44,768 nucleotides of DNA. Source: BD2-11 clade cluster bacterium bin43. Its GTDB lineage: Bacteria; Gemmatimonadota; Gemmatimonadetes; Longimicrobiales; Gaopeijiaceae. A program made the translations under genes and the position numbers. This document shows positions 1-8,945 of this stretch, in pieces (positions within the stretch are counted from its first letter, which is position 1; each line of letters starts with the position of its first letter). The stretch is taken from NCBI GenBank assembly GCA_002238605.1, contig MPMR01000031.1:1-44768 (forward strand), read 5' to 3'. A model generated the notes under the pieces. It was not told the DNA's origin. It was given only the letters and a program-made list of their open reading frames with translations, and did no database searches.

Positions 1-50
1 CTGGAGAATCCGGAATGTCGGACTCTGCCGAATCGCGACCTCCGAATCCG

Positions 51-431
51 TCAATGGCAGAATGGGACTCCGCCATGTGAATTCGGGACGGCCGCTCCTG
101 GTCCCCCTGCGTCGGGGGACGCCAAGCCCTTTCAATGGTGGAATGAGACCTTCCCATGTGAACTCTGGACGGGCCGGGATGGCGGGCCGTACCGATGACT
201 GGACCGGCCCGGATGGCAAGCCCAACCGATGATGGGACCGCCACGGATCGCGGGCCATACCGATGACGGGATAGCCACGGATGGCGAGCCGTACCAATTG
301 ACGGGACCGGCCGGAATGCCGGGCAACACCGATGACGGGACCGGCCCGGATGACGAGCTCAACCGATGACTGGACCGGCCCGGATAGCAAGCCCAACCGA
401 TTGACTGGACCGGCCCGGCTGCCGGGCGGGA
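51..431. repeat. Imperfect 34-bp tandem repeat array
   Basis: Seven consecutive units of 34-35 bp run from 192 to 431 (starts at 192, 226, 260, 294, 329, 363 and 397). Each begins CCGAT(T)GAC or a close variant and contains a GGACCGGCCCGGAT-like core followed by GGC(A/G)AGCC. A degenerate extra unit lies just before, at about 154-191. Further left, a looser repeat beginning TCAATGG occurs at 51 and 132. The array ends 27 bp before the stop codon of the minus-strand peptidase gene. Units differ by substitutions and single-base insertions. Open frames across it are artefacts of the repeat. It could act as a transcription end region or be a minisatellite-like intergenic repeat; nothing shows CRISPR-type spacers. 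Confidence 0.8.
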
Positions 432-457
432 CCGCTTGGCGAGTCCGGCGGGTCGCT

Positions 458-2614
458 CTACCCTCCGGTCCGCGCCATCGCCGCGATCAGTTGTCCCAGA
501 TGCTCGAGGTCGCGCAGGTCCAGCACCTCGCCCGGGGAGTGGCTGTAGCGTCCCGGCCATGAGAGTCCCTGGTTGGGGGCGCCCCAGAAGGTGAACTGGG
601 TGCCGTCGGTTCCGCCCTGGGTCAGCCCGATCTGAAGCGGGATGCCGGCCTCGCGGGCAGCGTTGATCACGCGCTGGCGTTCGCGGTCGGGGGACACGGA
701 CGAGTTCTCGATGGCGCGCAGGACCGGGCCCCGTCCGAGGAGGGCGTGCGCGAAGTGGGGCGTCTCCAGCGGGGTGTCGGAGGAGACGAAGGTGTCGACG
801 GAGAATATGCGGTGCGCGCTCCTCGCGTAGCGTCGGGCCATGGCCCCGGCCCCGCGCAGGCCGCCTTCCTCGTGGACCGACCAGGTGAAGATGACCTTCG
901 AGTCGAGCTCGTCCGGGTCGATGGCGTGGATGGCGAGGAGGATGGCCGTGGTGCCGGCGCGGTCGTCGAGGGCGCGCGCGACGAAGCGGTGCCGCCCCAG
1001 GCGCAGGCCCTCCTTGTACATGGTGATCGCGTTGCCCTCGCGCACGCCGCGGGCGGCCAGCTCTTCGGCGTTCATGCCGAACCAGGCGCGCTCGCTGGTG
1101 ACGTTCCTGCCGTCGGCGACGTCGCGGGTGAGGAAGACGCCGGGGATGGGCGGCGGCGCCGTGGCGGCGAGCGACTCCGCCTTCCAGCGCGGGCTGGTGT
1201 CGCTCCCGTCGCCGGTCAGGGCGGTCGGCGCGCCCGGAGAGTCGAAGTGGAGGAGCGCGGTCTGGCCCTCCCAGGCGGTCGCGACCGCTCCGCCCTTGCG
1301 GCGGAGGGTGACGACCCCGTCGGGCGCGATCGTCTCCACCTCGTAGCCGACTTCGTCCATGTGGGCCATGAAGACGGTGGTGTCGCGCTCGGGGCCTGCC
1401 TCCACCATGACGTTGCCCATGTCGTCCACGACGGCGCGGTCGCGGGCCCAGTCGGGGAGCGATTCCAGCACGAACCGGCGCACCGGCCACTCATGGTCGG
1501 GGACGGCGTACAGGTCGACGAGGCTGCGCAGGAGGTCGGCGGTGCCGTCGAGCGATCGGTCGACGTGGCTGGTGCGCAGGGGCGCCGGCGCGGGGGCGGG
1601 CACCCAATCCGCCTGCGGGTCTGCCCGCACCCCCATGGCGCCGGCCGCCGCCGCCAGCAGGGTGGTGGCATCCTCCAGCCGCACCTGCTCCATGTGCGAG
1701 CCGGGGGCGGTGGCCGCGGGGACGATCCAGGTGACCTCGTCCAGCCCCGCCGACGCGAGCACGGCGCCGAAGCGGCCGAACGAGTCCGCCGGCCGGAGGG
1801 TGATGCCGCCCTCCGCCTCGCCGGGCGCGAGCACCACCACCTGGTCGAACGACCCGCCGCGTGCCACGTAGGAGGAGAGCCCCACCCACCCCAGCACCTC
1901 CTGGGCGCTCATCACGAAGTGGGTTTCCCCCGCGGGCGCGCGGCCGTCGCGCGCGGCTTCCGCCAGGGTGGCCACGGCGGCACAACCCACCCGGCGCCCG
2001 GCGTCCGGTCCCGCCACCCCGCCCGCCATCGGCCACGGGGGGAGGTGGCGCGTGATCGGGTCGAGCAGCTCGATCCCGAGGGCCGCCACCTCCGCGGCCG
2101 ACTCGGCCCCCACGTCCACCCACAGCTCGTCCGCGCCCACCACGGCGGTTTCGTGGCGGTGCTGGGCGGAGAAGTGGCCGTTCGAGCGCGCCACCACCCC
2201 CGCGACCGGGCCGGTGCGCGTCATCACCCGCACGTGCTGCGCCTCGAAGGCCTGGTCCCACAGCGGGTGGCTCGACCCGCGGCCGATGCGGTGGACGCGC
2301 AGATACCCGTCCGCGGTGATCTGGCTGGCCGCGTAGCTGGGCCGGTCGAGCGCGCACGCCACGATCCGGCGCGGACTCCCCGACCCCACGACCGCCACCA
2401 GGTTGCCCCAGCGGTCGGAGATCCAGCCGGGCATCGCGTCCGCCACCTGCGGCGTGAGCCGGGTCTCGTAGCCGGTGGGCGCGTCCACCGCCACCCAGGA
2501 GGCCATCGCCTTCAGGCGGGCATCGTCCTGACCCATGAGCGGCCCCGCGTCCGCCGCAGCCAGGGTCAGCAGCATCGCCAGCAGGGATCCAGCAGGTGCG
2601 CGACTCGCCATCAT
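458..2614 (-). CDS. Secreted M42-like aminopeptidase, duplicated domain
   Basis: A 718-residue protein with a hydrophobic N-terminal signal segment (about residues 5-25), so probably exported. The C-terminal half carries the metal-binding pattern of M42/M20-type co-catalytic zinc aminopeptidases: AHMDEVG (His and Asp ligands), ALDDRAG (bridging Asp), SVHEEGGLRG (catalytic Glu pair), FSVDT and GGTDGTQF. The N-terminal half repeats the same fold outline (PTGYE, a SAQEVLGWVG segment like the Glu-pair loop), but the His-x-Asp site reads ALDRPSY, so this half looks catalytically dead. Normal M42 enzymes are about half this length, so this is a tandem duplication with one active copy. The ATG at 2611 is an equally possible start. 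The role is probably hydrolysis of peptides in the periplasm or outside the cell; the substrate is unknown. Confidence 0.8.
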   Translation of the reverse strand: MMASRAPAGSLLAMLLTLAAADAGPLMGQDDARLKAMASWVAVDAPTGYETRLTPQVADAMPGWISDRWGNLVAVVGSGSPRRIVACALDRPSYAASQITADGYLRVHRIGRGSSHPLWDQAFEAQHVRVMTRTGPVAGVVARSNGHFSAQHRHETAVVGADELWVDVGAESAAEVAALGIELLDPITRHLPPWPMAGGVAGPDAGRRVGCAAVATLAEAARDGRAPAGETHFVMSAQEVLGWVGLSSYVARGGSFDQVVVLAPGEAEGGITLRPADSFGRFGAVLASAGLDEVTWIVPAATAPGSHMEQVRLEDATTLLAAAAGAMGVRADPQADWVPAPAPAPLRTSHVDRSLDGTADLLRSLVDLYAVPDHEWPVRRFVLESLPDWARDRAVVDDMGNVMVEAGPERDTTVFMAHMDEVGYEVETIAPDGVVTLRRKGGAVATAWEGQTALLHFDSPGAPTALTGDGSDTSPRWKAESLAATAPPPIPGVFLTRDVADGRNVTSERAWFGMNAEELAARGVREGNAITMYKEGLRLGRHRFVARALDDRAGTTAILLAIHAIDPDELDSKVIFTWSVHEEGGLRGAGAMARRYARSAHRIFSVDTFVSSDTPLETPHFAHALLGRGPVLRAIENSSVSPDRERQRVINAAREAGIPLQIGLTQGGTDGTQFTFWGAPNQGLSWPGRYSHSPGEVLDLRDLEHLGQLIAAMARTGG

Positions 2615-2797
2615 CCGATCTCCGGTTCAAGGTCCAGGGCCGGAACCCGGGCGTCATCCCGCTCCCACGCGCGGACAGCGCGTCGGCGCCTGACGCGCCC
2701 CCGGAGGGCCCGCCCATCGCAACCCGTCATCATGCCGTCTGCGCGGCCTCGCGGCCAGCGCCAACGCCCGGGATCCGGCCCGGCCGGCCGGCCCTCC

Positions 2798-3544
2798 TCA
2801 GGCCGCGGCACCCCTCGAGCGCTCGAACCTTCGACGGTACCGCCGGGTCCAGATGACGATGGCCGGAACGCCGACCACCGTCGGCAGGATCCAGGGGACG
2901 ATCGCGAGCGGGCCCTCGATCTCGTAGGCCCAGAGCCGCTGCGCCCCGAAGACCAGGAACGCGGTGTGGAAGGCGATGCCGCCCCCGAGCATCGAGGCCA
3001 GGTGGCTGTAGAACCAGCCCATGCGCTCGCCGCCCGGATCGCGCATCAGCCGCAGCATGCGCCGTCCCGTGAAGAGGCCGATGGGGCTCATCCCCAGCAG
3101 GATCGGCGAGACGGCGGACCATGCGGCCAGCCCGAATGCGACGACGATGACGCTGCTGGACATCGACGCCCAGACGAGCGCCTCGTGTACCGGGGTGCGC
3201 AGCTTCTCGGGCGCCCGCCGGGTCGCCAGAACGCGCAGGCCCTGGCGCACCATGACGAAGGTCACCACGCCCAGGTATCCCAGGAGTACGGCGAACCCGT
3301 AGCGCTCGGGTTGTTCCGCGACGCCGATGCCCATGTACCGAAAGGATGCGATCCGGCCCGCCGCCGCGACGATCGCCGACAGCGTCACGACATACGCGCA
3401 GTACGCGTAGACGCGGCCCACCACGACGTGCACCCGTCCTCCCTTGCGCGCGAACACCGGGAACCAGAACGCCGCCAAGCCGACGAAGCCGGCCACCACG
3501 TGAATCAGGAGGAGGGCATCGAAGAGAAGATTGAAGACCGTCAT
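2798..3544 (-). CDS. Six-segment integral membrane protein, unknown function
   Basis: A 248-residue hydrophobic protein. I see six likely membrane segments: LLLIHVVAGFVGLAAFW near the N-terminus, then segments around YAYCAYVVTLSAIVAAA, FAVLLGYLGVVTFVMV, SSSVIVVAFGLAAW, LASMLGGGIAFHTAFLVF and IVPWILPTVVGVPAIVIW. The C-terminus is basic (RRYRRRFERSR). Conserved-looking His residues sit in or near segments 1 and 5. The layout resembles small DUF2306-type membrane proteins, but I do not recognise it with certainty. The start is fixed by an ATGA overlap with the stop of the PadR gene upstream, so the two are translationally coupled and the regulator probably controls this gene. Confidence 0.75.
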   Translation of the reverse strand: MTVFNLLFDALLLIHVVAGFVGLAAFWFPVFARKGGRVHVVVGRVYAYCAYVVTLSAIVAAAGRIASFRYMGIGVAEQPERYGFAVLLGYLGVVTFVMVRQGLRVLATRRAPEKLRTPVHEALVWASMSSSVIVVAFGLAAWSAVSPILLGMSPIGLFTGRRMLRLMRDPGGERMGWFYSHLASMLGGGIAFHTAFLVFGAQRLWAYEIEGPLAIVPWILPTVVGVPAIVIWTRRYRRRFERSRGAAA

Positions 3545-4272
3545 GAGCGGCCCTCCCGCTCGCCGGCCATGGTCCGCCGCCTGCCCGTCATGGTCTCCGG
3601 CTCGTGCCGGTGGCTTTCGGCCGCAGCTTCCACGCCGGACCGATCCCCCACCTGCCGCTCGCCGGCCACGGTTTCCGGCTCGCGCGGGCGCGTTCCGGCC
3701 GCAGCTTCCGTCCCGGAGCGGGACGCCACCCGCCGCTCGATCGCGGCCAGGGTCTCGTCGCACCAGGCCACCTTCGACCCGATGGAGTGGATGCCCATGC
3801 GGAGCGTCGCGAAGCGGTGGAACCCCGCGTCGCCGTAGCTCTCCGGATTCCCGTGAGCGGCGATCAACTCCTGCTCGAGCGACTCCAGCTGCGCCAGCCA
3901 GGCGGCAAGATGAGCCCGAAGCTCGGTCATGAACGCGCGCGTCTCCCGGAGGTCTCCGATCGCGTCCATGAAGTAGAGCTGCGCCAGGTATGCGAACCGC
4001 TCCGTGCCGACCGAGGGGCCGCTGCGCAGCCACCGCAGCAACTCCTCGCGGCCCTCCTTCGTCAGCGCGTAGACCTTGCGGTTCGGCCCTTTCGGAGACG
4101 GCTCGATCCGGCTCCGCAGCATCCGGCGCCGCTCGAGACGCTTCAAGCTCGGGTAGATCTGGCTGAGTTCGGCGGACCAGAAGTGCCGGATCCGCTCGCT
4201 GAAGGTGCGCTTGAGCGCATAGCCCGTCGCCGGGTCGCGGAGCAGGCCGAGGAGGATGTGGTCGAGGCTCAT
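3541..4272 (-). CDS. PadR-family transcriptional regulator
   Basis: A 243-residue protein from the ATG at 4272. Residues 1-80 form the PadR winged helix: ILLGLLRDPATGYALKRTF, then FWSAELSQIYPSLKRLERRRML and the wing GPNRKVYALTKEGREELLRWL. Residues of about 90-175 match the helical C-terminal dimerisation part of the longer PadR subgroup. A frame continues 20 residues upstream of the chosen start, but MSLDHILLGLL is the usual beginning. The last ~55 residues are odd: an arginine/glutamate-rich tail in which about 27 residues are repeated (GTEAAAGTRPREPETVAGER, then GVEAAAESHRHEPETMTGRR). The gene overlaps the membrane protein gene by 4 bp. PadR proteins usually repress the adjacent membrane or efflux gene in response to small molecules. 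Confidence 0.88.
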   Translation of the reverse strand: MSLDHILLGLLRDPATGYALKRTFSERIRHFWSAELSQIYPSLKRLERRRMLRSRIEPSPKGPNRKVYALTKEGREELLRWLRSGPSVGTERFAYLAQLYFMDAIGDLRETRAFMTELRAHLAAWLAQLESLEQELIAAHGNPESYGDAGFHRFATLRMGIHSIGSKVAWCDETLAAIERRVASRSGTEAAAGTRPREPETVAGERQVGDRSGVEAAAESHRHEPETMTGRRRTMAGEREGRS

Positions 4273-4349
4273 GATGGGCACCGCCTGCGTGGTAGGAGCC
4301 TGAGTCACCCCAGGAGCGCGACGGGAGCGCACCAGGAGCGCGATGGCTC

Positions 4350-4399
4350 ATGCTATATCAATATCTATATAGCTACTATATCGATGTTTCCATAGCGTG
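4350..4399. promoter_or_regulatory. AT-rich promoter/operator between PadR and PQQ genes
   Basis: A 50-bp island of strongly AT-rich sequence in an otherwise GC-rich stretch, 80 bp upstream of the PadR start. It contains the palindrome CTATATAG (4365-4372) and several ATATC/GATAT-like words. PadR regulators often bind their own AT-rich palindromic operators, so this is the best candidate for the autoregulated promoter. The divergent PQQ gene starts about 260 bp away and may or may not share it. Confidence 0.5.
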
Positions 4400-4654
4400 T
4401 CAAGGACGTGACCGCGGGGCCGGAAGGGCCGTGGCCCCGGAGCCGTCCCGGAGCCGTCGCGGAGCCGTCCCGGGGCCGTCCCGGCGCCGCATCCGGCGCA
4501 TCGACCGGAGGAACCCGGCCTCTCCCCGGATCGGCGAATCGGTCGGGCCAGCCCGTCCGGCGGCGGCTTTCCGAGCCGTCCCGCTACTGGCGCGCGCGGC
4601 ATCGGATGCCGAATTTGCGAGGGTTGATCGACGCACGCTCTCCGGAGGAAATCC

Positions 4655-6691
4655 ATGTCATCGAGTCATCGAGGAAGCTTCGCGCCGGGCCTCGTTCTCG
4701 CCGCGCTGCTTGCGCTGACGACGGCCATCCCCGCGCAGGCGCAGGAACGCGGCAACCCCGACGGCGAGTGGCGCTTCCAGAGCGCGGACTCGTGGGGCAC
4801 CCGCTACTCGCCGGTCGACCAGGTCAACGCGTCCAACTTCGGCGACCTGGAGGTGGCGTGGGTGTGGCGGGCCGACAACTACGGGCCCGAGGTCGACCCC
4901 CAGATGAAGTCGACCCCGACCTACATCGACGGCATCCTGTACACGGTGGCGGGGCAGCGCCGCACCGTGGCCGCCATCGATCCCGCGACCGGCGAGACGC
5001 TCTGGACGTACCGCGAGCCCAACACGACCCGCTGGGAGCGGTCGATGCGCCAGAACTACGGCAAGGGCGTGGCGTACGGCGAAATCGATGGCCGCGGCGT
5101 CATCTTCTACACCTCTCCAGCCTTCTTCCTGCACGCGCTGGACGCGAAGACCGGCCGGCACCTGGAGGGATTCGGGGAACCGGTGCCCATCGAGGACTTT
5201 CCCGCGACCGGCATCGTCGACCTGCTGGTCCCGCTGCTCGAAGGCTGGGGACCGTGGGAGGACTACGATGGCGAATACGATGCCGACTACGGCATCCCGC
5301 GCGAACTCGGCTTCATCACGACCTCCTCCCCGCCCATCGTGGTGAACAACACCGTGGTGGTGGGCAACTCGGCGGAGCAGGGCTACAACCAGACCCGCAT
5401 CGAGAACGTGCCCGGCGACATCCTCGCCTTCGACGCGCGCACCGGCGACCACAAGTGGAAGTTCCACGTGATCCCGCGGCCCGGCGAGTTCGGGCACGAG
5501 ACCTGGGAGAACGACGCCTGGATGTACACCGGGGACGTGTCCTCGTGGGCGCCGATGTCGGCCGACCAGGAGCGGGGCATCGTCTACGTCCCCACCAACC
5601 CGCCGACCATCGACTACTTCGGCGGCTTCCGTCCCGGCGACAATCTTTACGGCACCAGCGTGATCGCGCTGAACTCGGAGACCGGCGAGCGCGTCTGGCA
5701 CTTCCAGACCGTGCACAACGACCAGTGGAACTACGACCTGCCCAACGTGCCGATCGTCGTCGACCTGGAGGTGGACGGCGAGGCGGTTCCGGCGGTGATC
5801 CAGACGTCGAAGACCGGCCAGATCTTCACCTTCAACCGCGAGACCGGCGAACCCGTCTGGCCCATCGAGGAACGGGACGTGCTGCAGACCGTGGTGCCCG
5901 GAAACTGGACCGCAAACACGCAGCCCCATGTGACCTGGCCCGAGCCCATGGAACCCTTCGGGCTGGCCGAGGACCAGGTGCTCGACTTCACGCCCGAGCT
6001 GCGCGCGGAGGCGCTCGAGGTCCTGAGCCGGTACCGGGTGGGCGGGCCCTTCATGCCCCGGCTCTATCCGGACCACAACGAGGACGTGCTGGACAACATC
6101 CGCTGCTACGGGGGGCTGAACATCACGCACCCGGCGACGCTCGATCCGACGACCGGCATCCTCTACGCCGCCAGCTCACGCAACTGCAGCGGGGGCATGG
6201 TGATGCAGGGGATGGACGCGGACGAGCCGGATAATCCCCGGACAACCGGGACGACGATCTCGCAGTGGGTGGCGGGCCGTGGGGGCGCGCTCCCGCGGGT
6301 GCAGGGGCTGCCGATTCCGAAGCCGCCCTACAGCCGCATCTCCGCCTACGACATGAACACCGGCGAGCGGCTCTGGTGGATTCCGGTGGGTGACGCGCCC
6401 GAGGCGGTGGCGAACCATCCGGCCGCGCAGGGGGTGGACCTGTCGCGGGCCGGCAGCGGCGCCAACTCGATCCAGATCGTGGCCGGGGATCTGCTGCTGG
6501 CGACGGAGGGATCGCGCGGGCCGCCGGTGCTGAACGCCTTCGACAAGATGACCGGCGAGTTCGTGGGCGAGGCCGAGATGCCGGGCGCGGGCCAGTACGG
6601 GATGATGACGTTCAGCCACGAGGGCCGCCAGCACATCGTGGTGCAGGTCGGCGATCCCGGACGGCTGGTGGCGCTGAGGCTGCCGATGTAG
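4655..6691 (+). CDS. Secreted PQQ-dependent dehydrogenase-type beta-propeller protein
   Basis: A 678-residue protein with a signal peptide ending near PAQAQE. It reads as an eight-bladed quinoprotein of the glucose/alcohol dehydrogenase superfamily. The propeller repeats show the blade-end pattern AxDxxTGxxxW (AIDPATGETLWTY, ALDAKTGRHLEGF, AFDARTGDHKWKF, ALNSETGERVWHFQ, YDMNTGERLWWIP). The segment WHFQTVHNDQWNYDLPN is characteristic of this family. Such enzymes oxidise sugars or alcohols in the periplasm using PQQ and Ca2+ and pass electrons to the respiratory chain. No cytochrome c CXXCH motif is visible, so the electron acceptor must be separate. A good ribosome site (GGAGGA) lies 6 bp before the ATG. 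It is followed by a short gap and the convergent PhzF gene. Substrate not deducible. Confidence 0.88.
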   Translation: MSSSHRGSFAPGLVLAALLALTTAIPAQAQERGNPDGEWRFQSADSWGTRYSPVDQVNASNFGDLEVAWVWRADNYGPEVDPQMKSTPTYIDGILYTVAGQRRTVAAIDPATGETLWTYREPNTTRWERSMRQNYGKGVAYGEIDGRGVIFYTSPAFFLHALDAKTGRHLEGFGEPVPIEDFPATGIVDLLVPLLEGWGPWEDYDGEYDADYGIPRELGFITTSSPPIVVNNTVVVGNSAEQGYNQTRIENVPGDILAFDARTGDHKWKFHVIPRPGEFGHETWENDAWMYTGDVSSWAPMSADQERGIVYVPTNPPTIDYFGGFRPGDNLYGTSVIALNSETGERVWHFQTVHNDQWNYDLPNVPIVVDLEVDGEAVPAVIQTSKTGQIFTFNRETGEPVWPIEERDVLQTVVPGNWTANTQPHVTWPEPMEPFGLAEDQVLDFTPELRAEALEVLSRYRVGGPFMPRLYPDHNEDVLDNIRCYGGLNITHPATLDPTTGILYAASSRNCSGGMVMQGMDADEPDNPRTTGTTISQWVAGRGGALPRVQGLPIPKPPYSRISAYDMNTGERLWWIPVGDAPEAVANHPAAQGVDLSRAGSGANSIQIVAGDLLLATEGSRGPPVLNAFDKMTGEFVGEAEMPGAGQYGMMTFSHEGRQHIVVQVGDPGRLVALRLPM

Positions 6692-6784
6692 CGCGGAGGC
6701 CCGAGAGCGAGGGCTTTCCCGGAGGCCGCTTCCAGCTCTCGGAGTTGGGGCGGCCTTCGGGCTGTTCGGGGAGCTGGCAGCCGG

Positions 6785-7783
6785 TCAGATCCGTTTGCCG
6801 TAGCGGGCCAGCCAGGACGCGCGGCGGCCCTCCGGCGGCGGTATCGGCGGCCCTGGAATGGTCATCGTGCCGCGGCTGACGAAGGTCGCGGCGCCACCCA
6901 CCCGCACGGCGGTGATGCGGCCGGCGGCCTTGTCGACCTCGACCCTGATGAGGCTGGGCCGGCTGATCTCCTCTCCCTGTGCGACCTGCCAGCTGATGGT
7001 GCCGTTCAGGCGGCGGCTGGCCTCGCCCAGATATCCTCCCAGCACCGCGGCGGCGGAACCGGTCGCCGGGTCTTCGGGCACGCCGGATCCGGGCGCGAAC
7101 ATGCGGACACGCACGTCGCCCCCGTAGAGCGGGCACATCAGGTACACGTGGTGCGCCCAGGAATCGGCGAGCAGTTCCTGCCAGATCGCCGTGTTCAGGA
7201 CGCCGCGGCCGAGAGCGGCGAGGGTGCGCACCGGGATGACGTGAAAGGGGAGGCCGCAGGACATCATGGCGGGGGTGAGAGGACGGGGGGCCTCGCCGCC
7301 GATATCGTCCGCCTCCAGGCCTACCATCGCGGCCAGCTGCTCCAGCGAGTGCGGCGACTCGCGCCGCTCCGGCAGCACCGCCGTGGTGAACTGCGCGAAC
7401 ACCGGACGGCCGCGCCGGTACTCCACCAGCGTGGGCACGAGGCCGACGTTCTCTTCAAGCATCAGGTTGACGTGTCCGTCCTCGCTCCGGCGAATGCCGG
7501 CACGTCGCCGAACGGATCGCGTGCCCGCCAGATAGATCGCGGCCCCCACGGTCGGGTGCCCCGCAAACGGCACCTCTACCTCCGGCGTGAAGATGCGCAC
7601 ACGCGCCGTTCCCTTCGGCGTCTCCGGAGGACCCAGGAACACCGTCTCGGCAAGGTTCATCTCGCGCGCGATCTTCTGCATCAGCTCCGCAGGCAGGTGC
7701 GCCGCGTCGGGAAAGACCCCGAGCGGGTTGCCGCCGAACGTCTTCTCCGTGAAGACATCGAGCGTCCGAAAGTCGAGTTCCAT
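6785..7783 (-). CDS. PhzF-family isomerase/epimerase
   Basis: A 332-residue protein of the PhzF (diaminopimelate-epimerase-like) fold. Family signatures are visible in order: FTEKTFGGNPLGVF at the N-terminus, MNLAETVFL (with the conserved catalytic Glu), FAGHPTVGAA, and GVPEDPATGSAAAVLGGYL in the second half. PhzF isomerises trans-2,3-dihydro-3-hydroxyanthranilate in phenazine synthesis, but most family members are stand-alone and of unknown substrate. No phenazine genes are nearby, so the generic name is safer. I prefer the ATG at 7783 because MELDFRTLDVF is the usual family start; an in-frame ATG at 7801 would add six residues. It converges with the PQQ protein gene. Confidence 0.9.
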   Translation of the reverse strand: MELDFRTLDVFTEKTFGGNPLGVFPDAAHLPAELMQKIAREMNLAETVFLGPPETPKGTARVRIFTPEVEVPFAGHPTVGAAIYLAGTRSVRRRAGIRRSEDGHVNLMLEENVGLVPTLVEYRRGRPVFAQFTTAVLPERRESPHSLEQLAAMVGLEADDIGGEAPRPLTPAMMSCGLPFHVIPVRTLAALGRGVLNTAIWQELLADSWAHHVYLMCPLYGGDVRVRMFAPGSGVPEDPATGSAAAVLGGYLGEASRRLNGTISWQVAQGEEISRPSLIRVEVDKAAGRITAVRVGGAATFVSRGTMTIPGPPIPPPEGRRASWLARYGKRI

Positions 7784-7896
7784 GTAAAGCCGCCCATCCA
7801 CCCAGGTTGAAAAAGGCCGTCTACCAGATGACGGGAAACCTCACTATCTTACACGCCCGATGCCTCCCCGTTCGCAGGTTGGCGGAGAGGCCAGCC

Positions 7897-7935
<39 letters not shown>

Positions 7936-8237
7936 TCCCCTGAGAGGGGACGTTAATCCCGGCAAGAAATCGTCTAAGTCTAACTAGGACTGCACGATCT
8001 GCCATTCTTGCCGTGAGGCCATGATCGGGCCTGTCGTGCTCGAAAAACGGGAAATCCGGGTCGAATAGCGGGCATTTGGCGGGACCGCTGACGCTGCCTT
8101 TCGCAGAGGCGCGGTTCGGTGCGAATGGTAGCGTTGTCGCCGGCGATGGCGCGGCAGCTTGGTGGACTCGCTGGATTTGAGTGCGTTCTACGCGCTGGAC
8201 GAGGCGGCCGTAGCTGCAAGCAGGGCGGCCGTCATTT
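7936..8237. other. Gene-free junction between tRNA fragment and hsdR remnant
   Basis: No convincing gene. It starts with a short hairpin-forming stretch (CCCCT GAG AGGGG) directly at the tRNA breakpoint and otherwise shows no family I recognise. Short frames here are GC-driven. It most likely holds debris of past insertions and the end of the decayed restriction gene. Confidence 0.5.
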
Positions 8238-8945
8238 TCACGTCTCGCCGAATCCCCAGGCCCACGACGCCTTGCCGCGAAGATGCGTGCAGAAGTGGAC
8301 CTCGTTCTCGTCGACCGCGAAGTGCGCCATCCAGCGCCCGAAGCGGAAAAGGGGCTCGCGCGGGTTGCGGTCGCGCTGGTACCAAGAGATGGCGTCGCCC
8401 ACCGTCTGTTTTGTGAGGCGGTTCTTGAGCCCGAACGTGAAGACGGGAAGCCCGTTGATGAAAAGGCCGATGTTCATCAAGCGCTAGCTCTCGTCGTGTC
8501 TGCAGCGAAGCTGGCGGGTGACGGCGAAGCGGTTCTGGTGGAAGCGTTGCCGGGCCGTCGCGTTCTCCGCAGACGGTGTGCTGTAGAACGGGTCGAGGTC
8601 GTGAGGGCCGTGCTGGAGGCCGTCGCGGAGAACGGCGATCGTTCCTTGGTTGTCGATCTCGCCCTCGAGGCGGGCCAGGAACTTGCGGTGGATGGGGCAG
8701 TCCTCCGCCCAAGCGGTGGGCGGGAGCGGTGCCGGGCTGGGTAGCGTCGAGGAAGGCGCGGAGTTGGACGAGATCGACGCAGTACTCGCGGTTGTAGTCT
8801 GATGGTTGCCGGGAGACGAACCGACGCCGTCGTATCCGGGGTAGGGCTCGCCGACAGTGCCGGTGGAGGGTGGGTCGCCGAAGTCGCCAGTCAGCGCCTT
8901 GCAGATTGAGGAGTTCGGGCCGCGTTCGGTCAGGTCAGTGGGCAT
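8238..8945 (-). pseudogene. hsdR: Decayed type I restriction HsdR N-terminal fragment
   Basis: The minus strand reads a classic HsdR N-terminus in pieces. MPTDLTERGPNSSICKALTG is at the start. DYNREYCVDLVQLRAFLDATQPG follows in a shifted frame at about 8745-8802. Then come RRKFLAR-like text, RDGLQHGPHDLDPFYSTPSAEN and RFAVTRQLR. An in-frame TAG at 8484-8486 follows, and the frame then continues as MNIGLFINGLPVFTFGLKNRLTKQTV and FGRWMAHFAVDENEVHFCTHL. So there are at least two frameshifts and one amber codon, and the gene ends before the helicase motor. HsdR is the ATP-dependent translocase/nuclease subunit of type I restriction systems; no HsdM or HsdS is present. This is a dead relic next to the tRNA border. 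Confidence 0.85.

Noticed and set aside
192-431. CRISPR array
   Set aside because: The units are contiguous without unique spacers, and no cas genes are present.
746-3838. Very long plus-strand open frame opposite the peptidase and membrane protein genes
   Set aside because: It is antisense to genes with clear family motifs, is rich in Arg/Gly/His/Pro and shows no domain; a GC-driven shadow.
7936-8237. Group I intron in tRNA-Ile as the reason for the broken tRNA
   Set aside because: No 3' exon (GCGTG stem, T-arm) was found downstream in the next several hundred bases.
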